Origin: Asaia bogorensis | GTDB lineage: Bacteria > Pseudomonadota > Alphaproteobacteria > Acetobacterales > Acetobacteraceae | Length of the DNA stretch: 6,909 bases | Reading direction: 5' to 3' | NCBI GenBank assembly: GCA_945874515.1 | Contig: CAMCHA010000136.1 | Location: 1 to 6,909 of the forward strand | In this document: positions 1 to 5,577 of the stretch, piece by piece | How the letters are laid out: every line of letters begins with the position of its first letter | Position numbering within the stretch: the first letter of the stretch is position 1 | The notes under the pieces: generated by a model | What the model saw: only the letters and a program-made list of their open reading frames with translations | What the model was told of the DNA's origin: nothing | Databases searched by the model: none | Translations under genes and position numbers: made by a program

Positions 1-279
1 GGCGCGCGCGGTGTGCATCTTGGCGCGAAGGCGGGGCGCGTGCCGGGCCTAAGGCTTGGCTATTCGCAGGTGGTGAACCCAATCTACCTTGCCATCAAAG
101 GCTCCTTCCCCTGGAGCCACGCCATCCCAAGTGCCGCGCGGCATTGCGCAAAGAATCTGCTGCGCTCGGCTTTTCCGGAACCCTGGGCGGATCGCTGGGG
201 CCGGTTTCGCGGCAATATGATCGGGCTTTGGGATTTGCTGCGCGGGCGCGTCACGCCGGAACGCATTCTGGAATTGTGA
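1..279 (+). CDS. C-terminal part of a probable family 2 glycosyltransferase (5' end outside the window)
   Basis: An open frame runs from the left edge to a TGA at 277-279, giving about 92 residues with no start codon needed inside the window. The tail contains LRLGYSQVVNPIYL followed by a KG, then NLLRSAFPEPWADRWGRFRG and DLLRGRVTPERIL. From memory this pattern (GYSQVxNPxYLxxKG, PEPWxDRxGRLxGN, LLRGRxxPERIL) closes many proteobacterial GT2 glycosyltransferases that act on cell-surface polysaccharides. The catalytic GT-A domain with its DxD motif would lie upstream and is not visible, so the family call rests on the tail alone. An internal ATG at 13 is in frame but is not a credible start. The next gene lies 87 bases away and looks functionally unrelated. 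Confidence 0.5.
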   Translation, partial: GARGVHLGAKAGRVPGLRLGYSQVVNPIYLAIKGSFPWSHAIPSAARHCAKNLLRSAFPEPWADRWGRFRGNMIGLWDLLRGRVTPERILEL

Positions 280-366
280 CCCCTTGCCCGTGAGTATTTA
301 CCCCCTTTCCCTTCTGGCCAAGGCAGTGGAACATCCATCCTAGAATAACCAGGAGGAAGCTCAGCC
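280..366 (+). other. Intergenic leader before the OB-fold/thiolase/lyase cluster
   Basis: This 87-base gap is the only place upstream of the + strand cluster where its promoter could sit within the window. It contains a TAGAAT hexamer at 341-346 that resembles a -10 box, but there is no matching -35 box 16 to 18 bases upstream, and a start point there would fall inside the ribosome binding site. No T-tailed hairpin follows the preceding stop codon. Read-through from the preceding gene therefore remains possible. Confidence 0.4.
351..356 (+). promoter_or_regulatory. Shine-Dalgarno sequence of the OB-fold gene
   Basis: A perfect AGGAGG lies 10 bases before the ATG at 367. It fixes that start codon and suggests efficient translation of the first gene of the cluster. 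Confidence 0.8.
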
Positions 367-783
367 ATGAGCCTAGAACCAGGCCGCGCCCGGCCGGAAC
401 CCACACCCGAAACCCGCCACTTCTGGGAGGGGCTGCGCCAAGGCAAGCTGTTGCTCCAGCGTTGCGGCGATACGGGCAAGCCCTATTTCCCGCCGCGCCC
501 CTTCAGCCCCTATACCGGCACGCGCAATGTGGAAGTTTTTGAAGCATCAGGCCGCGGCACGCTGCATTCCTATGTGATCCATCATCGCCCAGTGCCTGGC
601 TTCAAGCCCCCCTATGCGATTGCAGTGGTGGAACTGGAAGAAGGCCCGCGCATGATGACGAATATCGTTGAATGCCCGCAAACGCCGGAAGCGCTGGTGC
701 TGGATATGAAGCTGGAATTGGCGCCGACCAAGATGGATGATGACATCACCCTGCCCCTTTTCCGCCCCGCGAAGGAGGCTTGA
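367..783 (+). CDS. OB-fold (DUF35/ChsH2-like) protein with a degenerate zinc ribbon
   Basis: This 138-residue protein has the DUF35 layout: a short N-terminal helix (TRHFWEGLRQGKLLLQRC, about 16-33), the zinc-ribbon position (33-50), then an OB-fold beta barrel (about 54-135) with GRGTLHSYVIHHRP, YAIAVVELEEGPRMMTNI and a PLFRP tail. Family members usually carry CxxC...CxxC in the ribbon. Here only C33 remains; the other positions read T36, S47 and T50, so zinc is probably not bound. Known DUF35 proteins are non-catalytic partners of thiolase-like enzymes, for example ChsH2 with Ltp2 in steroid side-chain retro-aldol cleavage and PhlB with PhlC in phloroglucinol acylation. The thiolase-like gene starts three bases after this stop codon, so a heteromeric complex is the natural inference. 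The exact reaction is unknown. Confidence 0.88.
   Translation: MSLEPGRARPEPTPETRHFWEGLRQGKLLLQRCGDTGKPYFPPRPFSPYTGTRNVEVFEASGRGTLHSYVIHHRPVPGFKPPYAIAVVELEEGPRMMTNIVECPQTPEALVLDMKLELAPTKMDDDITLPLFRPAKEA
772..778 (+). promoter_or_regulatory. Shine-Dalgarno sequence of the thiolase-like gene, inside the preceding CDS
   Basis: AAGGAGG lies 8 bases before the ATG at 787 and overlaps the last codons of the OB-fold gene. The strong site plus the 3-base gap point to coupled, balanced production of the two proteins. Confidence 0.8.
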
Positions 784-786
784 TCC

Positions 787-1935
787 ATGATACGTCCCGG
801 TGAAATCACCATTGTTGGCGCGGCTGAAAGCACACGCATCGGCGCCGTGCCCGATATGGCGCAAATCATGCTGCATGCGGATGCGGCGCTGAATGCCATG
901 GCAGATGCAGGCTTGAAGCCCGCTGATATTGATGGCGTTGCCTGTGTTGGCCCCATGATGCCGCAGCAGATCGCGCATTACCTTGGCATCACGCCGAAAT
1001 GGGTGGATGGCACCGGCGTTGGCGGCTGTTCCTTCATGCTGCATGTGCGCCATGCAGCGGCGGCCATTCATGCAGGCTATTGCAAGACCGTTTTGATCAC
1101 GCATGGGGAAAGCGGCAAATCCCGCGTCAATGGCACGCCGCGCCCGGCAGAACCACAAAGCCTGAATGGCCAATTCGAAGCGCCCTTCGGCCCGATGGGT
1201 CCACCCACACTCTTCCCCATTCCTGTACTGCGCTACATGAAGACCTATGGCGTCACGCATGAACAAATGGCGCAGGTTGCTGTCGTGCAGCGCGAATGGG
1301 CGGCGAAGAACCCACGCGCAGCCTTCAAGGACCCGATTACGATTGATGATGTGCTGAACAGCAAAATGATTGCCTATCCCTTCCGGCTGCTGCAATGCTG
1401 CCTGGTGACGGATGGCGGCGGCGCGCTGATTTTGACCTCATCCGATCGCGTCAAGGATTTCCCGACCAAGCCTTGCTACATCCTAGGTAGCGGCGAAAGC
1501 GTGGAAACCACCATGGTAAGCCAGATGGAGGATTTCACATCATCGCGCGCTTTCCGCGTGGCGGGGCCGGAAGCCTTCCGCATGGCCGGCATCAAGCACG
1601 CGGATGTGGATCATTTGATGATCTATGACGCCTTTGCGCATCTGCCCATGTATGGCTTGGAAGATCTTGGCTTCGTCAAGCGTGGTGAAGCCAAGGATTT
1701 CATCTGGGAACGCAATACTGCGCCGGGTGGCAAGCTGCCCATCAATACCAATGGCGGTGGGCTTTCTTATACCCATACCGGCATGTATGGCATGTTCGCC
1801 CTGCAAGAAAGCGTGCGTCAGGTGCGCGGCACAGCGCCGGCCCAGGTGCCCAATGTGAAAATCAGCGTGGCGCATGGCGTGGGAGGCATGTTCTCCGCCT
1901 CCGGCACGGTAGTGCTCAGCAATCAGCGTCCCTGA
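787..1935 (+). CDS. Thiolase-like protein of the lipid-transfer/SCP-x type (Ltp2/DitF-like acyl-CoA enzyme)
   Basis: The 382-residue length fits the thiolase fold. The N-terminal half starts with ITIVGAAEST, continues with DADIDGV-type sequence near residues 46-51, and has VGGCSF (78-83) ahead of the helix ending HAAAAIHAG, where thiolases place their nucleophilic cysteine. The second half has FRVAGPEAFRMAGI, DHLMIYDAFAHLPMYGLEDLGF (about 276-297), NTNGGGLSYTHTGMYG (320-335, with H330 at the usual GHP histidine) and VAHGVGGMFSASGT (361-374). The second catalytic cysteine of classical thiolases (CxGGG) is absent; H363-G-V-G-G stands in its place. This fits the SCP-x/lipid-transfer branch, some members of which do retro-aldol cleavage of 3-hydroxyacyl-CoAs with a DUF35 partner rather than thiolysis. 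It may act as an acyltransferase, a retro-aldolase or a thiolase; C81 keeps all three open. It is cytoplasmic and co-transcribed with its neighbours. Confidence 0.88.
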   Translation: MIRPGEITIVGAAESTRIGAVPDMAQIMLHADAALNAMADAGLKPADIDGVACVGPMMPQQIAHYLGITPKWVDGTGVGGCSFMLHVRHAAAAIHAGYCKTVLITHGESGKSRVNGTPRPAEPQSLNGQFEAPFGPMGPPTLFPIPVLRYMKTYGVTHEQMAQVAVVQREWAAKNPRAAFKDPITIDDVLNSKMIAYPFRLLQCCLVTDGGGALILTSSDRVKDFPTKPCYILGSGESVETTMVSQMEDFTSSRAFRVAGPEAFRMAGIKHADVDHLMIYDAFAHLPMYGLEDLGFVKRGEAKDFIWERNTAPGGKLPINTNGGGLSYTHTGMYGMFALQESVRQVRGTAPAQVPNVKISVAHGVGGMFSASGTVVLSNQRP

Positions 1936-1941
1936 GAGAGG
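1934..1941 (+). promoter_or_regulatory. Ribosome binding site that decides the lyase start
   Basis: GAGAGAGG overlaps the stop codon of the thiolase-like gene. It lies 0, 3 and 6 bases before the three consecutive in-frame candidates TTG (1942), ATG (1945) and ATG (1948). Spacing favours 1948; 1945 is possible and TTG at 1942 is unlikely. Confidence 0.6.
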
Positions 1942-1947
1942 TTGATG

Positions 1948-3444
1948 ATGACGGAGGGGGTGAATTTACGCGAAAGGGTGAAGGAACCGCCTTCGCCATT
2001 GCTGGTGGAAAGCTATTATCGCGGGTCGGTCGCGCGCGCACAGCATTATGTCTTTCAGCATGAGATGTGGGTGCATCTGGTGCATGGACTGATGCTTGAA
2101 CGCCAAGGCATCATCGCCCGCGATGCAATGGCGCGGATCCTGCCGGAAATTCTGTCTATGGCCGATGCCGGGCCGGATGCGGTGCCGGTGGATTATCGGC
2201 AGGAAGATCTCTATTCCTATGTTGAGAAACTCATCATCCAAAAACTCGGTCCCGATATTGGCGGGCGGCTGCATACTGGCCGAAGCCGGAATGATCTAAA
2301 CGCCACCACCTGGCGCATGGCGTTGCGCACGGAATTGCTGGCGGTGCTGGGGCTGCTGGCTGATTTGCGGCAGACAATGCTGGCGCTTGCTGAGGAACAC
2401 ATCGCCACCATCATGCCTGGCTATACGCATGGCCAGCACGCTCAGCCCATCACCTTTGGTTATTGGCTGGCCTCCGCGGCGGATGCGCTGGCGCGTGACC
2501 ATGAAAGGCTGATGGGTGCGCTGGTGCATTGTGATCTTTGTCCCCTGGGCGCGGGCGCGCTTTCCACAACCGCCTTCCCGCTTGATCGCGCCTGGGTCGC
2601 TGATGCGCTCGGCTTCGCTGCGCCGCTGGAACTTGCCTATGATGCCGTTTCATCGCGCGATGATGCGCTCGAAGCCGCTTCGGCCATGGCGGTGATGATG
2701 ACGCTGCTGTCGCGCCTTGCGACCGATCTGCAGAATTGGGGCAGTTGGGAATATGGTTTTGTCGAAATGGCGGATCGCCATTCGGCGGTGTCCAGCATCA
2801 TGCCGCAGAAGAAAAACCCTGTGGCGCTGGAACATCTGAAGGCCGCTGCCGCCATGGTGCAGGGCGCGCATCATGCCGCCATGGCCTGCACCAAGAATAC
2901 CGCCTTCGCCGATGTGAATGACGCGGTGACGGCGGTGAATGAACCCGTACTGGATGCAGCACTTCGCAGCCGGCGGATCCTCGCTTTGTTTCAGGAAGTG
3001 ATGCAGGGCATCAGCCTGAACAAGGGCCGCATGGAAAATGCAGCGCGTGAGGGTTTTGGCTCGGCCACCGAATTGGCCGATGTGATTGTGCGCGAAACCG
3101 GGCTTAGTTTCCGCATGGCGCACAATATCGTTGCCATTGTCGTGCGCGATGCACTGGCCGAAGGCCGCACGGCGGAAAGCATTTCAAGCGCTGCTTTGGA
3201 TGAAGCCGCGCAGGTGCTGTTCCGCAAGCCCTTGAATATTCCAGCCGCGAAGCTCCGCGCCGCACTTGATCCGGCAGAAAACCTGATCGGGCGCAATGTG
3301 CAAGGTGGCCCGGCACCGACCGCCATGGCAGCGCTGATAGCGCGCCGGCGCGATAGCCTGGCGCAGGATCGTGCGACCATTACCGCCATCAGCCAGCGCA
3401 TTGCGGATGCAAGGGCCAGGTGTTGGGCAGAGGCGCAGCCATAG
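1948..3444 (+). CDS. Argininosuccinate lyase/aspartase superfamily C-N (or C-O) lyase, divergent ArgH paralog
   Basis: From ATG 1948 the protein has 498 residues, longer than typical ArgH (about 460). It shows the three superfamily blocks: LHTGRSRND (108-116), MPGYTHGQHAQP with H161, and SSIMPQKKNP (282-291) with the catalytic serine at S283 and E295 following. The C-terminal domain (ATELADVIVRETGLSFRMAHNIV; LDPAENLIGRNVQGGPAP) also follows ArgH. Such enzymes are cytoplasmic homotetramers that eliminate fumarate from a succinyl adduct. ArgH hallmarks are missing: there is no N-terminal LWGGRF, TH-LQ-x-AQP has become THGQHAQP, and the YNRDLQEDKEP stretch aligns with VNDAVTAVNEP (323-333). Arginine biosynthesis is therefore doubtful. 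Related alternatives are lyases of other N-succinyl amines, such as the EDDS lyase of Chelativorans. The gene starts 12 bases after the thiolase-like gene and precedes a solute-binding protein, which suggests a catabolic role. Confidence 0.88.
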   Translation: MTEGVNLRERVKEPPSPLLVESYYRGSVARAQHYVFQHEMWVHLVHGLMLERQGIIARDAMARILPEILSMADAGPDAVPVDYRQEDLYSYVEKLIIQKLGPDIGGRLHTGRSRNDLNATTWRMALRTELLAVLGLLADLRQTMLALAEEHIATIMPGYTHGQHAQPITFGYWLASAADALARDHERLMGALVHCDLCPLGAGALSTTAFPLDRAWVADALGFAAPLELAYDAVSSRDDALEAASAMAVMMTLLSRLATDLQNWGSWEYGFVEMADRHSAVSSIMPQKKNPVALEHLKAAAAMVQGAHHAAMACTKNTAFADVNDAVTAVNEPVLDAALRSRRILALFQEVMQGISLNKGRMENAAREGFGSATELADVIVRETGLSFRMAHNIVAIVVRDALAEGRTAESISSAALDEAAQVLFRKPLNIPAAKLRAALDPAENLIGRNVQGGPAPTAMAALIARRRDSLAQDRATITAISQRIADARARCWAEAQP

Positions 3445-3446
3445 TC

Positions 3447-3510
3447 TTGGCGTGCTGCCCGATGTTAGACTGAACATGAAATAGCGTGGGCCATGCCAGC
3501 ACCGCGCCAA
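3447..3510 (+). promoter_or_regulatory. Possible stem-loop in the leader of the solute-binding protein gene
   Basis: TTGGCGTGCTG (3447-3457) can pair with CAGCA (3497-3501) and CGCCAA (3505-3510), with CCG bulged out on the 3' side. A smaller ATGTT/AACAT hairpin (3462-3466 with 3473-3477) sits inside. The stem ends just before the Shine-Dalgarno sequence. It could protect or insulate the downstream message; no T-run makes it a clear terminator. The pairing is seen, the role is inferred. Confidence 0.3.
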
Positions 3511-3514
3511 AACC

Positions 3515-3520
3515 GGGAGG
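3515..3520 (+). promoter_or_regulatory. Shine-Dalgarno sequence of the Bug/TctC gene
   Basis: GGGAGG lies 5 bases before the ATG at 3526. It supports that start over the in-frame ATG at 3493, which would add 11 residues before the signal peptide. Confidence 0.75.
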
Positions 3521-3525
3521 AAAAC

Positions 3526-4491
3526 ATGAAACTGACACGCCGTACTGCCTTGACTGCCGCTGCGGGGCTGCTTGCAACACCCGCCATCGCGCAATCAGGC
3601 TTTCCCAATCGTCCCATTCGCCTAATCGTGCCCTGGCCGCCCGGCGGTTCCACCGATGGCCAATTGCGCGCCTTGGCTGAAGCGGGGTCGCGGTATCTTG
3701 GCCAGCAGGTGATTATTGACAATCGCGGCGGCGCCAGCGGCACCTTGGCCGCGGCGGCCATGGCGCAGGAACAGCGCGGCGATGGCTACATGGTCGGGCA
3801 ATTGCCCATCACCGTCTTCCGCTTCCCGATGATGTCGAGCCGCCCGACCTGGGACCCGATGAAGGATTTCACCTATATCATTCACCTCACAGGCTATCTT
3901 TTCGGTGTGGTGGTAAAGGCCGATAGCCCCTGGAAGAATTGGGAAGAATTCCTCGCCTATGCCAAGGCCAATCCGGGCAAGGTCGCTTATGGTTCGCCCG
4001 GTGTTGGCACCACGCTGCATATCACCATGGAACGCATCGCACTCGAACGCGGCATTGAATTTCTGCATGTGCCCTTCCGCGGCGGCGCGGATAATGCGCA
4101 ATCCCTGCTGAGCGGGCAGACCCAGGCGATGGTTGATTCAACCTCCTGGGCGCCATTGGTGGATGGCGGGCAGTTTCGCTTGCTTTGCACCTGGGGCGAA
4201 CAACGCGCCAAGCGCTACCCGGATGCGCCGACACTTGTCGAAAGCGGCATCAACATCGTCTCCACCTCACCCTATGGCATTGCCGCGCCCAAGGGCGTTG
4301 ATCCCGGCATTGTCAAAGTGCTGCATGATGGCTTCAAGCAGGCGCTGTATGATCCCGTGCATACCACCGCGCTGGAACGCTTCGATATGCCGCTGATCTA
4401 CAAAAGCAGCGAGGATTACCGCGCTTCAGTGGAGAAGATTATCGAAGAAGAAGGGGCGGTGATCCGCCGCCTCAATCTCAGGATCAACTAA
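3526..4491 (+). CDS. Bug/TctC-family periplasmic solute-binding protein of a tripartite tricarboxylate-type transporter
   Basis: The 321-residue precursor begins with MKLTRRTALTAAAGLLATPA and an AIA-Q signal-peptidase site after A22. The twin arginine at 5-6 makes Tat export possible, though Sec cannot be excluded. The mature protein opens with the family hallmark FPNRPIRLIVPWPPGGSTDGQLR (25-47) and continues with GQQVIIDNRGGASGTLAA, ADSPWKNWEEFLAYAKANPG, VAYGSPGVGTTLH, HVPFRGGADNAQSLLSGQ and YPDAPTLVESG. Bug proteins bind carboxylates, amino acids, amides or other small organic ligands and deliver them to TctAB-type membrane proteins, or signal their presence. No TctA or TctB gene is visible here, so it is an orphan within the window. 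Its place behind the lyase suggests that it captures the lyase substrate or a precursor. The 81-base gap may allow different expression from the upstream enzymes. Confidence 0.93.
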   Translation: MKLTRRTALTAAAGLLATPAIAQSGFPNRPIRLIVPWPPGGSTDGQLRALAEAGSRYLGQQVIIDNRGGASGTLAAAAMAQEQRGDGYMVGQLPITVFRFPMMSSRPTWDPMKDFTYIIHLTGYLFGVVVKADSPWKNWEEFLAYAKANPGKVAYGSPGVGTTLHITMERIALERGIEFLHVPFRGGADNAQSLLSGQTQAMVDSTSWAPLVDGGQFRLLCTWGEQRAKRYPDAPTLVESGINIVSTSPYGIAAPKGVDPGIVKVLHDGFKQALYDPVHTTALERFDMPLIYKSSEDYRASVEKIIEEEGAVIRRLNLRIN

Positions 4492-4500
4492 TCAGCGCCC

Positions 4501-4524
4501 GGCGATGGCACTGCTGCCATCGCC
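4501..4524. terminator. Hairpin between convergent genes, probable bidirectional terminator
   Basis: GGCGATGGCA, a four-base loop CTGC, then TGCCATCGCC: a perfect 10-bp GC-rich stem. It lies 9 bases after the stop of the + strand solute-binding gene and 7 bases past the stop of the - strand phosphatase gene. Neither side has a T-run, so it is not a textbook intrinsic terminator, but its place between two converging operons fits termination or 3'-end protection for both. Confidence 0.65.
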
Positions 4525-4531
4525 ACCCCGC

Positions 4532-5572
4532 CTAACTCGCGCGCAAATCATCCAGCGCCAGTGACACATGGCGCTGCACTGCGCCTTCTTCATCACGCAG
4601 CGCCAAGGTCACGCGCTTGTTCTGCCAATCAATCTCCAGCGTGCCGAAATTGACGCGCGGATAAAGTTCCCCAATGCGATTGGGGCCTTGTTCCCGCGCA
4701 TTCACAAATTGCCGGTTGATACCGCTTGAGGTGATTTCAGCCAGCGGATAGGGCGTGCCCTGGCTTTCACGATAAAGCGCGCCGATATGCCGATCACCGG
4801 ATAGAAACACCACGCCGCCTGCCTTGGTGCTGGCGATCAGATCATAAAGCCGCTGGCGTTCGCGCGGTAAATTGCCCCATCTTTCCCAGCCATGTCCTTC
4901 CACCACGACTTGGATGGACGAAACAATCAAGCGCAGCTCCGCCGGTTCCTGCAGGCATTGGCGAAGCCAAGCCCATTGCGCCTCACCCAACATGGTCTTC
5001 GCCGGATCATCATCCGGCAAATAGCGTTCCCGCCCGGGCGCGCCGCGCATATCCGTGATGCGCAGCGGCGCGCGAAACCAGCGCGTATCCAACAGAATGA
5101 TCTGCACGCGCTGCCCCGCCGGCCCCAGCGTCAAATGATGATAAATCCCGTCGCGTCGGCGCCTGATATCATCGGCCGGCACGCGCCAGAATTCCAAAAA
5201 CGCGTCCTTCGCTTCCTGCTTGAAGGGGTTTTCAACGCCGCCATCATTCACGCCAAAATCATGATCATCCCAGATCGCGGTGTGATGCTGTTGGCCCGCG
5301 ATGAAGCCCATGAATTCCTGATGTTGCTGCGCCCGGGCATAGGCTTCCTGCAATTCAGCCAGATCATGCCGCCGCACCCCGCCATAAACATTATCGCCGG
5401 CGAAGATAAAGAATTCGGGCTGCCAGGCACGCACCGCGCGCCAGATTGGCTGAGGCAGCTTCTCATCGGCACAGGTTCCGAAGGCAATGCGGCTGATCGC
5501 CGCACCCTGCGCCGCCACCGGCACAGCAAGCGGCGCCAAGGCCGCCGCCGCCAATCCACGCCGCGTGATCAT
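4532..5572 (-). CDS. Secreted PhoD-like metallophosphatase (alkaline phosphatase D family)
   Basis: From ATG 5572 the protein has 346 residues. The N-terminus MITRRGLAAAALAPLAVPVAAQ is an export signal with a twin arginine at 4-5, as in Tat-exported PhoD, and probable cleavage near residue 21. Metal-site motifs follow in order: FGTCAD with C34, FAGDNVYGG with D60 and Y63, WDDHDFGVND (101-110), LLDTRWFR (160-167), SSIQ (218-221) and LSGDRHIGALY (257-267) with H262. These match the PhoD catalytic core, whose characterised members are periplasmic phosphomono- or phosphodiesterases with Fe and Ca at the active site. The protein lacks the N-terminal beta-sandwich domain of Bacillus PhoD and belongs to the shorter single-domain type. 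A TTG at 5581 is in frame but has poor spacing; the ATG has an AGG 10 bases upstream. It starts five bases after the stop of the monooxygenase gene. The substrate is unknown. Confidence 0.9.
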   Translation of the reverse strand: MITRRGLAAAALAPLAVPVAAQGAAISRIAFGTCADEKLPQPIWRAVRAWQPEFFIFAGDNVYGGVRRHDLAELQEAYARAQQHQEFMGFIAGQQHHTAIWDDHDFGVNDGGVENPFKQEAKDAFLEFWRVPADDIRRRRDGIYHHLTLGPAGQRVQIILLDTRWFRAPLRITDMRGAPGRERYLPDDDPAKTMLGEAQWAWLRQCLQEPAELRLIVSSIQVVVEGHGWERWGNLPRERQRLYDLIASTKAGGVVFLSGDRHIGALYRESQGTPYPLAEITSSGINRQFVNAREQGPNRIGELYPRVNFGTLEIDWQNKRVTLALRDEEGAVQRHVSLALDDLRAS

Positions 5573-5577
5573 GGGCT

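Noticed and set aside
341..346. TAGAAT as a -10 promoter box
   Set aside because: No -35 element at a suitable distance, and the implied transcription start would remove part of the AGGAGG ribosome site.
547..1395. A 282-codon - strand open frame across the OB-fold/thiolase junction
   Set aside because: The composition is His/Arg/Cys-rich without motifs, and both opposite genes match known families over their full length.
1948..3444. Naming the lyase argH
   Set aside because: Superfamily motifs fit, but the argininosuccinate-contacting stretch and the N-terminal LWGGRF are missing and the neighbours are not arginine genes.
3493..3525. An upstream ATG as the start of the Bug gene
   Set aside because: It would place 11 charged or polar residues before the signal peptide and would put the GGGAGG site inside the coding region; ATG 3526 has ideal spacing.
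3622..4101. A 159-codon - strand open frame opposite the Bug gene
   Set aside because: It is a shadow frame of a clear Bug/TctC protein with no ribosome site or domain of its own.
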